Shown in pieces: positions 1 through 8,453 of a stretch of 64,000 nucleotides of DNA. How positions within the stretch are numbered: the stretch's first letter is position 1; each line of letters opens with the position of its first letter. The translations under genes were made by a program, and so were the position numbers. The stretch covers positions 82,966 to 146,965 of the forward strand of contig CAVXHJ010000006.1 of assembly GCA_963761435.1 (NCBI GenBank), in the 5' to 3' direction. Origin of the DNA: Roseiarcus sp963761435. GTDB lineage: Bacteria; Pseudomonadota; Alphaproteobacteria; Rhizobiales; Beijerinckiaceae. The notes beneath the pieces are model-generated. The model had not been told where the DNA came from. It was given only the letters and a program-made list of their open reading frames with translations, and did no database searches.

Positions 1-592
1 AGTCGGCCGCCGGGACATCCAGCTTGGCGGCGTCGGCGGCGAGTTCACCGTAGCCGAGCTTCTGTCCGGTCGATTTCTGGACGACCTCGTGGTTCTTCGC
101 CTCCACGTCGGCGACCGGGACGCCCCAGCGCTTGGCCGCAGCCTCTTCGAGCATCATGCGCGCGGCGGCGCCAACCTGCCGCATCGGCTTGATGAAATGG
201 CGGGTCGAACGGGAGCCGTCGGTGTCCTGGTTGCCGTATTTGACCTCGTCGCCGGTCGCCTGGGCGATCTTCACCCTGGCCCAGTCCGCATCAAGCTCGT
301 CGGCGACAATGAGCGGCATGCCGGTGCGCACGCCCTGCCCCATGTCGGAGCGATGGCAGACGATGGTGACGGTCCCGTCAGGCGCGATCGACACGAAGGC
401 CTGCGGGTTGTTGACCGTGCCGTGCGGCATCCCGTCCGCGCCCCACTTGGGCGCGTCGGCCGGCGCCGCGCGTTGCGGCAGGATGGTCAGGGCGAGAACG
501 AGCCCCCCGGTTGAAGCCATGCCCTTGAGAACGCTGCGCCGGCTGACATTCTCGATGCCCGATGGCGCGATTGCGCGATTGTGCTTGGTCAT
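1..592 (-). CDS. iorB: Isoquinoline 1-oxidoreductase-type molybdopterin subunit (IorB-like), N-terminal part
   Basis: This is the N-terminal ~197 residues of the large Mo-cofactor subunit of a two-subunit molybdenum hydroxylase; the rest lies beyond position 1. The start ATG (590-592) sits one base after the stop of the iorA-like gene, so the two are co-transcribed. The N-terminus carries a twin-arginine signal (S-R-R-S-V-L-K-G, about residues 17-24) and a hydrophobic stretch, so the folded cofactor-loaded enzyme is probably exported by Tat. The segment V-C-H-R-S-D-M-G-Q-G-V-R-T-G-M is typical of the xanthine dehydrogenase/aldehyde oxidase fold. IorB family members hydroxylate N-heterocycles or aldehydes with water as oxygen donor. 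The actual substrate cannot be read from this fragment. Confidence 0.88.
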   Translation of the reverse strand, partial: MTKHNRAIAPSGIENVSRRSVLKGMASTGGLVLALTILPQRAAPADAPKWGADGMPHGTVNNPQAFVSIAPDGTVTIVCHRSDMGQGVRTGMPLIVADELDADWARVKIAQATGDEVKYGNQDTDGSRSTRHFIKPMRQVGAAARMMLEEAAAKRWGVPVADVEAKNHEVVQKSTGQKLGYGELAADAAKLDVPAAD

Positions 593-593
593 G

Positions 594-1043
594 TCACGCT
601 CCCGCGGCTTGCTTGATGGCGGCGCGAATGCGCTGATAGGTCCCGCAGCGGCAAATGTTGCCGTACATCGTGCCGTCGATGTCGGCGTCGGTCGGATGGG
701 GCGTCTGTTTCAGAAGCGAGGCGGCCTGCATGATCTGTCCCGCCTGACAATAGCCGCACTGCGGCACATTGAGCGCGCGCCAGGCCTTCTGAAGCGGGTG
801 ATTTCCTTCCGGGTCGAGGCCTTCGATCGTGGTGATCGACTTGCCGTTCGCGTCGCTGACCGACGTGACGCAGGACCGGACGGCGTCGCCGTCGAGATGG
901 ATGGTGCAGGCGCCGCAGGCGGCCATTCCGCAGCCGAACTTCGTGCCCGTGAGCCCGAGGATATCGCGCAGATACCAGAGCACCGGCATCGACGGGTCGC
1001 CGTCGAATGTCTGCGCCTGGCCATTCACCTTGAGAGTGACCAT
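594..1043 (-). CDS. iorA: [2Fe-2S] subunit of molybdenum hydroxylase (IorA-like)
   Basis: A 149-residue electron-transfer subunit, the normal length for IorA/CoxS-type proteins. The N-terminal plant-type ferredoxin domain has the cluster ligands C38, C43, C46 and C58; the C-terminal helical domain carries the second cluster motifs C-G-Y-C and C-R-C. It passes electrons from the Mo site of the IorB-like partner encoded immediately downstream to an acceptor. A strong ribosome-binding site (GGGAGGAAGG) precedes the ATG at 1043, which fixes the start. There is no separate FAD subunit next to it, as is usual for Ior-type enzymes that pass electrons to cytochromes. Confidence 0.93.
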   Translation of the reverse strand: MVTLKVNGQAQTFDGDPSMPVLWYLRDILGLTGTKFGCGMAACGACTIHLDGDAVRSCVTSVSDANGKSITTIEGLDPEGNHPLQKAWRALNVPQCGYCQAGQIMQAASLLKQTPHPTDADIDGTMYGNICRCGTYQRIRAAIKQAAGA

Positions 1044-1531
1044 GCCTTCCTCCCTGCCAAAGCCGCCGCCTCATGGACCGCGCTCGCCGAGAGCGGGGAG
1101 CCGAGCGCCTCGCATGACGGCTGACGCCAAATACTATGATCTGACTTGGTAAGGAGCAATCGATAAAGCGGTATATTCTATCAGATACATCGTCACGCCG
1201 GGGAATACTCATTGCGAAGCCGCGAAATATTACAGGGAATATCTCGCTGAGAGCAACTCGACTTGCGCGGGACGAATAAGAGTTTTGCCCGGCCCCGCGC
1301 GGGGGGGTGCGGTATTTGACATCGTGGCCTCGCCCGCGTAACAGCGCGGCCTTCGTCAGGTTTTGGCCTCGTCGATCACGCCGACTGTCCCTTCGAGGCC
1401 AGCGGTCACCGTCCGGCAGCGCTCAGCGCCCCCGGGCGCGACTGGCGTTGGCGTCATGGCTGGGTGCGGGCGCGAAGCGGCGCCCCATATAGGCGGGAGG
1501 CCGTCGGCTGGGCCTCTCAGAGGAGCAAAGC
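1044..1531. other. Divergent intergenic region between iorA and ffh
   Basis: About 490 bases with no convincing gene. It must hold the promoters of the iorAB operon (leftward) and of ffh (rightward). The part near 1141-1210 is clearly more AT-rich than its surroundings and is a plausible iorA promoter area. No RNA gene was recognised; in particular I do not see a convincing 4.5S RNA fold. Confidence 0.5.
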
Positions 1532-3103
1532 ATGTTCGAGAGCCTGTCCGAAAAGCTCTCCGGCATTCTGGATAAACTGACCGGCCGCGGCGCCCTCTCG
1601 GAGGAGGACGTCAACGCCGCGATGCGCGAAGTGCGCCGGGCGCTCATCGAGGCGGACGTGGCGCTCGAAGTGGTGCGCTCGTTCGTCGACCGCACGCGCA
1701 CCAAGGCGGTCGGCGCGGCGGTCATCAAGTCGGTCAGGCCCGGCCAGATGGTCGTGAAGATCGTCCACGATTCGCTGATCGAGACGCTCGGCGGCGAATC
1801 TCAGGCGATCGACCTCAACGCGCCGGCGCCGGTTGCGATCATGCTGGTGGGGCTCCAGGGCGCGGGCAAGACGACGACAGCGGCGAAGATCGCCAAGCGC
1901 ATGACCGACCGCGACAAGCGCCGCGTGCTGATGGCCTCGCTCGACGTGAAACGGCCCGCCGCGCAGGAGCAGCTCGCGGTGCTCGGCCAGCAGGCGGGCG
2001 TCGATACGCTGCCGATCGTTCTCGGCCAGGACCCCGTCGCGATCGCAAGGCGCGCCGAGCAGGCGGCGCGCCTCCAGGGCTACGACGTCGTCCTCCTCGA
2101 CACCGCCGGGCGCACCCATATCGACGAGCCGCTGATGGCGGAGATGGCGGAGATCCGCGACGCCGCGCGCCCGCACGAAATCCTGCTCGTCGCCGACGCG
2201 CTGACCGGCCAGGACGCGGTCAATCTCGCGAAAAACTTCAACGAACGCGTCGGCTTGACCGGCATCGTGCTGACCCGGATGGACGGCGACGGGCGCGGCG
2301 GCGCGGCGCTCTCGATGCGCTCGATCACCGGCAAGCCGATCAAGCTTCTGGGCGTCGGCGAGAAGATGGACGCGCTCGAGGATTTCCATCCCGCGCGCCT
2401 CGCCGACCGCATCCTCGGCATGGGCGACATCGTGAGCCTGGTCGAGAAGGCGGCGCAGAACATCGACGCGGCGCAGGCGGCCAAGATGGCCGAGAAGATG
2501 CGCAAGGGCGTGTTCGATCTCAACGACCTCTCGGAGCAATTGGCGCAGATCGAGAAGCTTGGCGGCATGGGCGGCATCATGGGCATGCTGCCCGGCGTCG
2601 CCAAGATGAAGGAGCAGCTCTCGGGCGCGAACCTCGACGAGAAGTTCGTCAAGCGCCAGCGGGCGATCATCTCGTCGATGACCCCGGTCGAGCGGCGCAA
2701 TCCCGATATTCTCAAGGCGTCGCGCAAGAAGCGGATCGCGGCGGGCGCAGGCGTGACGGTGGAATACGTCAACCGTCTCCTGAAGCAGCACCGCCAGATG
2801 GCCGACATGATGAAGGCGATGGGCGGCGCGGGGGGGAAGCGCGGCGGCATGATGGGCAGGCTCGGGCAGATGATGGGCCTCGGCGGCGGCATGCCGATGC
2901 CCTCGCCCGAAGAGATCGCGGCCATGCAGAAGCAGCTGGGCGGCGGAGCGGCGCCCGGCCTGCCCTCGGGGCCGCCCGGCATTCCCGCCGCCCCGCCGCC
3001 CGGCGCCTTCAACCTGCCGCCGCAATTCCCGGGCCTTGGCGGGGGCGCGAAGCTTCCCGGCCTCGGCGGCGGGTTCAATCCGTTCGGGGGGAAGAAGAAA
3101 TGA
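1532..3103 (+). CDS. ffh: Signal recognition particle protein Ffh (SRP54)
   Basis: The GTPase of the bacterial signal recognition particle, which with 4.5S RNA binds signal sequences of membrane proteins at the ribosome and docks with FtsY. The 523-residue product has the helical N domain, the G domain with P-loop G-L-Q-G-A-G-K-T-T near residues 108-116 and D-T-A-G-R further on, and a long methionine/glycine-rich M domain that ends in a low-complexity Pro/Gly tail. The RBS AGAGGAGC lies just before the ATG. It is followed by two hairpins and then rpsP, the usual alphaproteobacterial neighbourhood. Confidence 0.98.
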   Translation: MFESLSEKLSGILDKLTGRGALSEEDVNAAMREVRRALIEADVALEVVRSFVDRTRTKAVGAAVIKSVRPGQMVVKIVHDSLIETLGGESQAIDLNAPAPVAIMLVGLQGAGKTTTAAKIAKRMTDRDKRRVLMASLDVKRPAAQEQLAVLGQQAGVDTLPIVLGQDPVAIARRAEQAARLQGYDVVLLDTAGRTHIDEPLMAEMAEIRDAARPHEILLVADALTGQDAVNLAKNFNERVGLTGIVLTRMDGDGRGGAALSMRSITGKPIKLLGVGEKMDALEDFHPARLADRILGMGDIVSLVEKAAQNIDAAQAAKMAEKMRKGVFDLNDLSEQLAQIEKLGGMGGIMGMLPGVAKMKEQLSGANLDEKFVKRQRAIISSMTPVERRNPDILKASRKKRIAAGAGVTVEYVNRLLKQHRQMADMMKAMGGAGGKRGGMMGRLGQMMGLGGGMPMPSPEEIAAMQKQLGGGAAPGLPSGPPGIPAAPPPGAFNLPPQFPGLGGGAKLPGLGGGFNPFGGKKK

Positions 3104-3110
3104 CCAAATC

Positions 3111-3198
3111 CCCCTCTCCCCGCTCGCAGGGAGAGGGGCTCTCTTGTAGGGCGGGGTCGTTGACCGCGCCAGGGCGGGGTCGACGACCCCGCCCTACA
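3111..3198. repeat. Two consecutive hairpin-forming inverted repeats between ffh and rpsP
   Basis: The first hairpin (3111-3138) pairs CCCCTCTCCC with GGGAGAGGGG. The second has perfect 16-base arms, 3145-3160 and 3183-3198 (TGTAGGGCGGGGTCGT and its complement). Both lie wholly between the ffh stop and the rpsP RBS. They could attenuate transcription, protect mRNA ends, or be members of a dispersed palindromic repeat family. There is no T-tract, so a classical intrinsic terminator is unlikely. Confidence 0.75.
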
Positions 3199-3234
3199 GC
3201 CCTACAGCGCCACAGTCTGAAAGGAAGAACCTGA

Positions 3235-3597
3235 ATGTCGCTAAAAATCCGCCTCTCGCGCGGCGGCGCCAAGAAGCGCGCCTTCTATCGCATTGTCGTC
3301 GCCGACGCGCGCATGCCGCGCGACGGCCGCTTCGTCGAGAAGATCGGCACGTTCGATCCCTTGAAGGCCAAGGACGACGCGAGCCGGCTCGTGCTCGACC
3401 AGGAGAAGGCCAAGGCCTGGCTCGCCAAGGGCGCCCAGCCGACCGACCGGGTGCTGCGGCTCCTCGACGGGCTCGGCCTCGCCAAGCGGGAAGCGCGGAA
3501 CAATCCCGAAAAGGCCAAGCCGAAGAAGAAGGCCCAGGAGCGCGCCGCGGCGGCCGAAGCCGCGGCCGCCAAGGCCGCCGAAGCGCCCGCCGCCTGA
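3235..3597 (+). CDS. rpsP: 30S ribosomal protein S16
   Basis: A component of the small ribosomal subunit that binds 16S rRNA and is needed for its assembly. The first ~80 residues are the conserved S16 fold (S-L-K-I-R-L-S-R-G-G-A-K-K-R start). The remaining ~40 residues are a Lys/Ala-rich extension common in alphaproteobacterial S16. The RBS AAAGGAAG lies about ten bases before the ATG. rimM begins eight bases after the stop, consistent with one operon. Confidence 0.98.
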   Translation: MSLKIRLSRGGAKKRAFYRIVVADARMPRDGRFVEKIGTFDPLKAKDDASRLVLDQEKAKAWLAKGAQPTDRVLRLLDGLGLAKREARNNPEKAKPKKKAQERAAAAEAAAAKAAEAPAA

Positions 3598-3604
3598 GCG
3601 CGGG

Positions 3605-4141
3605 ATGAGCCGGCCGGCGCGAGCGCCTGACCGTCTTGTCCTGATGGGCGTGTTCGGCGCGCCCCAGGGCGTGCGCGGGGAGGTTCGCGTCAAATCGCTG
3701 ACCGGCGATCCCAAAGCGATCGGCGCCTACGGGCCGCTCACCGACGGGAAACGCGCGCGCGTCTTCGCTTTCGAGGCGCTGCGCCCGCTCAAGGCGGACA
3801 TGCTTGTCGCGCGGGTCGGCGGGGTTTCGACCCGCGAGGCCGCCGCGGCGCTGACGGGCGTCGAGATCTTCGCCCGCCGCGACCAGTTGCCGAGCCCAAG
3901 CGACGAGGAATTCTACTACGACGATCTCATCGGCCTCGACGCCGTCGACGCCAAGGGCGCGCTGCTTGGCCGGGTCGTGTCGCTGATGAACCACGGAGGG
4001 GGCGACATTCTCGAGATCGCGCCGGCGCACGGCGGCGAGACCGTGCTCCTGCCGTTCACCAGGCGCGTCGCGCCGCGCATCGATTTCGACGCCGGGCGCA
4101 TTGTCGTCGAGCCGCCGCGCGAAGTCGAAGACGAAGACTGA
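3605..4141 (+). CDS. rimM: Ribosome maturation factor RimM
   Basis: A 16S rRNA processing and 30S head assembly factor that binds S19. The 178-residue product has the N-terminal RimM beta-barrel (L-M-G-V-F-G-A-P-Q-G-V-R-G-E) and a C-terminal PRC-barrel (D-D-L-I-G-L, then G-G-G-D-I-L-E-I). It follows rpsP closely. In the canonical order trmD would come next; here the Rieske gene and a toxin-antitoxin pair intervene. Confidence 0.97.
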   Translation: MSRPARAPDRLVLMGVFGAPQGVRGEVRVKSLTGDPKAIGAYGPLTDGKRARVFAFEALRPLKADMLVARVGGVSTREAAAALTGVEIFARRDQLPSPSDEEFYYDDLIGLDAVDAKGALLGRVVSLMNHGGGDILEIAPAHGGETVLLPFTRRVAPRIDFDAGRIVVEPPREVEDED

Positions 4142-4307
4142 TGTCGCGGCTCATTGCGCTTGGGGCGCCGCTCCCCGCCCATTTCGCTCGCCACGGCGCC
4201 CGCGGGCGGTTGCTAAGGGCGCGGGGGGCGGGTAGAGAAACTCTTGCGCGGCGCTCGTCTTTGCGCCGAAATTTCAAAAATCCCCGGTCGTTCTGGAGAC
4301 GCGCTCA

Positions 4308-4961
4308 ATGACGATGAGTTCCGACACGGCGGAAGGCCATGGGGCGTACCCGGTCACCAAGCGGGACATGCTCTTCCTGATGACCGGATCGCTGGTCGCG
4401 GTCGGCGCCGCGGCGACGATCTGGCCGTTCATCGACCAGATGAACCCGGATGCGGCGACGATCGCCGCGGCCGGGCCGGTCGATATCGACATCCAGCAGC
4501 TTCAGCCCGGCCAGCGGATCGTGACGCTGTGGGCCGCGCGTCCAGTGTTCGTCGTCAAGCGGGCGCAGCCGGCGCTCGACGAACTCAAGAGCCAGAAGCT
4601 CCTCGACCAGTTGCGCGACCCGAATTCGCAAGAGGCGCAGCAGCCGGCCTATGCGGCCAATTGGAGCCGCTCGATCAAGCCGGAGATACTGGTGCTGGTC
4701 GGCGTTTGCACCCACCTCGGCTGCATTCCGCTGTTCGACCCGGAGCCCAACGCGAGCAATCCCGCCCCCGACTGGCCGGGCGGCTTCTTCTGCCCCTGCC
4801 ACGGCTCGAAATACGATCTCGCCGGCCGGGTGTTCCAGGGGGTTCCGGCGCCCTACAACCTCCCCGTTCCGCCCTATCATTTCCCGGACGACAAGACGGT
4901 GCGCGTAGGCCAGAACCCGCCGGGGCAGAATTTCGACTTCAATTCGATTTTGCAGGTGTGA
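4308..4961 (+). CDS. petA: Ubiquinol-cytochrome c reductase Rieske iron-sulfur subunit
   Basis: The Rieske subunit of cytochrome bc1, which takes electrons from ubiquinol and passes them to cytochrome c1. The 217 residues show an N-terminal Tat-like/anchor segment (T-K-R-D-M-L-F-L followed by a hydrophobic helix, about 17-45) and the periplasmic cluster domain with both ligand boxes, C-T-H-L-G-C and C-P-C-H-G-S. The length fits bacterial PetA. The ATG at 4308 has GGAG nine bases upstream; ATG 4314 is an alternative. What is odd is the position: it stands alone between rimM and a toxin-antitoxin pair, and neither petB (cytochrome b) nor petC (cytochrome c1) is anywhere in the window. Confidence 0.95.
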   Translation: MTMSSDTAEGHGAYPVTKRDMLFLMTGSLVAVGAAATIWPFIDQMNPDAATIAAAGPVDIDIQQLQPGQRIVTLWAARPVFVVKRAQPALDELKSQKLLDQLRDPNSQEAQQPAYAANWSRSIKPEILVLVGVCTHLGCIPLFDPEPNASNPAPDWPGGFFCPCHGSKYDLAGRVFQGVPAPYNLPVPPYHFPDDKTVRVGQNPPGQNFDFNSILQV

Positions 4962-4987
4962 GGCGCGAGCGCGCGAGGATATCCGGC

Positions 4988-5260
4988 TTGGCGACGACTA
5001 GAGTGACCGTCGAGTTGAGTGACGCCGACAGCGCGCGACTTGGGTCGCTTGCGAAAGCCACCGGACGAAGCGAGTCGTCGCTGGCCGCCGAGGCAGTCGC
5101 GGAATTCCTCGCTGTCCAGGATTGGCAAGTTGCCGCGATCAACGCGGGTATCGAGTCGCTCGACCGCGGGGAGGTTGTCGCGCACTCGGCGGTCCGCGAG
5201 TGGATAGAATCTTGGGGCACGGACGAGGAGCTTGATCCGCCGAAGCCGCCGCGAGCGTGA
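4988..5260 (+). CDS. Ribbon-helix-helix antitoxin (ParD/CopG-like)
   Basis: A 90-residue protein starting at TTG 4988. The N-terminal ~45 residues (T-T-R-V-T-V-E-L-S-D, then R-L-G-S-L-A-K-A-T-G-R-S-E-S-S-L) have the strand-helix-helix pattern of CopG/ParD repressors. The acidic C-terminal part would wrap and neutralise the toxin encoded next. Its TGA overlaps the toxin GTG (GTGA at 5257-5260), the usual translational coupling of type II modules. Such antitoxins usually repress their own promoter, here probably just after petA. The exact start is uncertain because the same frame is open further upstream. Confidence 0.82.
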   Translation: MATTRVTVELSDADSARLGSLAKATGRSESSLAAEAVAEFLAVQDWQVAAINAGIESLDRGEVVAHSAVREWIESWGTDEELDPPKPPRA

Positions 5261-5544
5261 GAGTCCGCTGGTCTGCGGAATCGCTCGATGACCTTGCGGC
5301 GCTTCGCGCGTTCATCGCCTCGGAGAGTCCGGCGGGCGCGGTAAGGATCGCTCGTCGGATCAGTGAAATCGTCGCAACTACGCTCTCCGACAATCCCGAA
5401 ATCGGACGGCAAGGACGTGTGCCCGGCACACGCGAACTGGTCGTTGCCCGAACGCCCTTTCTTGTGGCGTATCGAGTGCGCGCCGACGCTATTGAGGTTG
5501 TGCGCATTCTGCATGGCGCCCAGCGCTGGCCGGATCGGCTATAA
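5257..5544 (+). CDS. ParE/RelE-family toxin
   Basis: A 95-residue basic protein of the ParE/RelE fold (V-R-W-S-A-E-S-L-D-D-L at the start; G-T-R-E-L-V-V, then Y-R-V and V-V-R-I-L-H-G at the end), the pattern of ParE-like toxins. RelE members cleave ribosome-bound mRNA and ParE members inhibit gyrase; sequence alone does not decide which. It starts with GTG overlapping the antitoxin stop. trmD begins only 16 bases after its stop, so a housekeeping tRNA methyltransferase may be read from the toxin-antitoxin transcript. Confidence 0.85.
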   Translation: MRVRWSAESLDDLAALRAFIASESPAGAVRIARRISEIVATTLSDNPEIGRQGRVPGTRELVVARTPFLVAYRVRADAIEVVRILHGAQRWPDRL

Positions 5545-5560
5545 GCCACCCGGAATCGAA

Positions 5561-6274
5561 ATGTTCGCCGCGACCGTCCTCACCCTCTTTCCCGCCATGT
5601 TTCCCGGGCCGCTTGGGCAGTCGCTCGCAGGAGAGGCTCTCGCGCGGGGCTTGTGGTCGCTGGAAGCGCGCGACATCCGCGAGCACGGGATCGGGCGCCA
5701 TCGCGCCGTCGACGATACGCCGGCCGGCGGTGGACCGGGGATGGTGATGCGCGCCGACGTCATCGCCGCGAGCCTCGACGCGGCGGCCCTGCCCGGCGAC
5801 CCAAGGCCGCGCCTCATCATGAGCCCGCGCGGGGCGCCGTTCGTCCAGGCGCAGGCGCGCCAATGGGCGGCGGGGCCGGGGCTCGTGATCCTCTGCCCGC
5901 GCTTCGAGGGGGTGGACGAGCGGGTGATCGAGGCGCGGGGGCTCATCGAGGTCTCGGCCGGCGACTATGTGCTCTCCGGCGGCGACATCGCCGCGCTCGC
6001 GGTCATCGACGCCTGCGTCAGGCTCATTCCCGGCGTGATGGGGAAGGAGGAATCGGGCGAGGAGGAGAGCTTCGAGAACGGCCTGCTCGAATATCCCCAC
6101 TACACAAGGCCGCGCGAGTGGGAGGGGCGGACGATCCCCGACGTCCTGCTGTCCGGCGACCACGCCAAGATCGCCGAATGGCGGCGGCGCGAGGCGGAGC
6201 GGATTACGACGGCGCGAAGGCCGGATCTGGCGGCGGTCAAACCGACCATGCGGCGACCCGGCGAGCCCAGCTAG
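5561..6274 (+). CDS. trmD: tRNA (guanine-N1)-methyltransferase TrmD
   Basis: Methylates G37 next to the anticodon using S-adenosylmethionine, preventing +1 frameshifting; essential in most bacteria. The 237-residue product has the trefoil-knot SPOUT core (F-A-A-T-V-L-T-L-F-P start, D-D-T-P-A-G-G-G-P-G-M-V-M, C-P-R-F-E-G-V-D-E-R, and G-D-Y-V-L-S-G-G-D). ATG 5561 gives the normal N-terminus, although the frame is open upstream through the toxin gene. rplS, which usually follows trmD, is absent: the next gene is on the other strand. Confidence 0.97.
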   Translation: MFAATVLTLFPAMFPGPLGQSLAGEALARGLWSLEARDIREHGIGRHRAVDDTPAGGGPGMVMRADVIAASLDAAALPGDPRPRLIMSPRGAPFVQAQARQWAAGPGLVILCPRFEGVDERVIEARGLIEVSAGDYVLSGGDIAALAVIDACVRLIPGVMGKEESGEEESFENGLLEYPHYTRPREWEGRTIPDVLLSGDHAKIAEWRRREAERITTARRPDLAAVKPTMRRPGEPS

Positions 6275-6522
6275 GCCGGCCGCGTCCGGGATTTCGGCCA
6301 ACCGAAGCTAGAACATTGTCTTGCGGAAAAGCAGGAGCTCTGCTATAAGAATTCTTGGTCCCGGGGCCGTCAGGTCGAAGCGGCCGGTGGCGTCTGGATG
6401 GCTTCGTCGCTCCTCGCCATGATATTCTGCCGAAATGCAATTTGCTTTTGCGGAAACTGACAAAAAAGAGATGTTAAGGCATTGAAATCATTGAATCGCG
6501 TGACAGTATTGCACGCCGCAGA

Positions 6523-7405
6523 TCACCGCGTCGGCACCGGGTGCTCGCCGCGGTAGTCGTAGAAGCCGCGCTGGGTCTTGCGGCCGAGCCAGCCGGCCTC
6601 GACGTATTTCACCAGCAGTGGGCACGGGCGGTATTTCGAATCCGCGAGCCCCTCGTGCAGCACCTGCATGACGGCGAGACACGTGTCGAGGCCGATGAAG
6701 TCGGCGAGCTGCAGCGGGCCCATCGGATGGTTGGCGCCGAGGCGCATCGCGGTGTCGATCGCCTCGACCGAGCCCACGCCCTCGTAGAGCGTATAGACCG
6801 CCTCGTTGATCATCGGCAGGAGAATGCGGTTGACGATGAAGGCGGGGAAATCCTCGGACATCGTCGCCGTCTTGCCGAGCCGGGTGACGAAGGCCTTGGC
6901 CGCCTCGAACGTGTCGTCCTTGGTGGCGATGCCCCGGATCAGCTCGACGAGCTGCATGCGCGGCACCGGGTTCATGAAGTGGATGCCGATGAACCGCTCG
7001 GGATTGGACGTCACCGAAGCAAGCCGCGTGATCGAGATCGAGGAGGTGTTGGAGGCGACGATGGCGTCGGGCTTCAGGAACGAGCGCAGCGCGATGAAGA
7101 TCTTGCGCTTCACCTCCTCGTTCTCGGAAGCCGCCTCGATCACCAGATCGCAATCGCCGACCTTGTCGAGGGTGGGCGGCCACGTGGATGCGCTCGAGGA
7201 TCGCCTTGCGCTCGGCTTCGTCCATCTGCCCCTTCGACACCTGGCGCGACAGGTGGCCGTTGATGGTCGCGAGCGCGGCGTTGATCCGCTCCCCGGCGAC
7301 GTCGTTGATGGAGACGTTCAGTCCGGCCTGGGCCGCAACCTCGGCGATGCCGGCGCCCATCTGACCCGCGCCGATGACGCCGACCGTCTCGATGTTGAGT
7401 GTCAT
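6523..7405 (-). CDS. hbd: 3-hydroxybutyryl-CoA dehydrogenase (frameshifted in this sequence)
   Basis: NAD-dependent oxidation of (S)-3-hydroxybutyryl-CoA to acetoacetyl-CoA. The N-terminal Rossmann domain starts with G-V-I-G-A-G-Q-M-G-A-G, and the C-terminal domain (G-P-L-Q-L-A-D-F-I-G-L-D) is complete. One extra base in the GGG run near 7174-7176 breaks the frame: before it the protein reads I-H-V-A-A, after it T-L-D-K-V-G-D-C-D-L-V-I-E-A-A. Removing one base gives 293 residues, the normal length, so this looks like a sequence error or a very recent mutation. It lies downstream of etfB-etfA on the same strand, fitting fatty-acid or polyhydroxybutyrate metabolism. Confidence 0.9.
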
Positions 7406-7506
7406 ATTCCTGTCCAGCAAACGTCCCGCGCAGACCTGCGATCATAGACGAGCAGCGACAGGGGTCCAGTCGGCGCGCCGCGCTTTTTCATAAGTTCAGC
7501 CGGACC

Positions 7507-8451
7507 TTAGCGCCCAATCTTGCCGAGCTCCGCCGCAAGCTCGGGAAGCGCGGTATAGAGATCGGCGACGAGGCCATAATCGGCCACCTGGAAGATCGGG
7601 GCCTCCTCGTCCTTGTTGATGGCGACGATCACCTTCGAATCCTTCATCCCCGCCAGATGCTGGATCGCCCCCGATATGCCGACCGCGATATAGAGATCCG
7701 GCGCCACGACCTTGCCGGTCTGGCCGACCTGCCAGTCGTTGGGCGCGTAGCCCGCGTCGACCGCGGCGCGCGAAGCGCCCATCGCCGCGCCGAGCTTGTC
7801 GGCGACCGGCTCGATATAGGTCTTGAAGTTCTCGGCCTTCTGCATCGCCCGGCCGCCGGAGATGATGATCTTGGCCGAGGTCAATTCCGGCCGGTCGGAC
7901 TTGGCGAGCGCGTCGCCGACGAACGACGACACCGCCGGGTCGGCGACGGCCGCGACCGGCTCAACCGGCGCCGAGCCGCCCTCGCCGGTGGCGGCGAAGG
8001 AGGCGGTGCGCACCGTGACGACGATCTTCGGGTCGGTCGATTCGACGGTCTGGATTGCGTTGCCGGCGTAGATCGGCCGCTCGAAGGTCTTGGGGCCGAG
8101 CACCTTGGTGATGTCGGAAATCTGCATCACGTCAAGGAGGGCGGCGACGCGCGGCATGACATTCTTGGCGCTCGCGGTCGAGGGCGCGACGATCGCGTCG
8201 TAGCCGGGAGCGAGCGAAACGATCAGCGCCGCCAGCGGCTCCGCGAGGCCGTGCGCGTACAGGGGATCGTCGGCGACAAGCACCTTCGCCACGCCCTTGA
8301 GCTTGGCGGCGCTCGCCGCGGCGGCGCCGACGTCCTTGCCCGCCACCAGCGCGTCGACCGGACCTCCGAGCTCGAGCGCGGCGGTGAGCGCGCGCGCGGT
8401 CGCATCGTTCAATTGTCCGCCCGCGACTTCGGCCAGAAGGAGGGTCGCCAT
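7507..8451 (-). CDS. etfA: Electron transfer flavoprotein alpha subunit
   Basis: The FAD-carrying subunit of ETF, which accepts electrons from acyl-CoA and related dehydrogenases and passes them to ETF:ubiquinone oxidoreductase. 314 residues; the C-terminal FAD domain shows G-Q-T-G-K-V-V-A-P-D-L-Y-I-A and G-I-S-G-A-I-Q-H-L-A-G-M. It starts two bases after the stop of etfB and is the second gene of an etfB-etfA-hbd set. Confidence 0.97.
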   Translation of the reverse strand: MATLLLAEVAGGQLNDATARALTAALELGGPVDALVAGKDVGAAAASAAKLKGVAKVLVADDPLYAHGLAEPLAALIVSLAPGYDAIVAPSTASAKNVMPRVAALLDVMQISDITKVLGPKTFERPIYAGNAIQTVESTDPKIVVTVRTASFAATGEGGSAPVEPVAAVADPAVSSFVGDALAKSDRPELTSAKIIISGGRAMQKAENFKTYIEPVADKLGAAMGASRAAVDAGYAPNDWQVGQTGKVVAPDLYIAVGISGAIQHLAGMKDSKVIVAINKDEEAPIFQVADYGLVADLYTALPELAAELGKIGR

Positions 8452-8453
8452 CG

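Noticed and set aside
1517..3025. 502-codon open frame opposite ffh
   Set aside because: Antisense shadow of ffh with unnatural His/Arg/Ala composition.
4244..4987. Upstream extension of the antitoxin frame across the Rieske gene
   Set aside because: It is an off-frame shadow of petA; the antitoxin domain begins only at about 4988.
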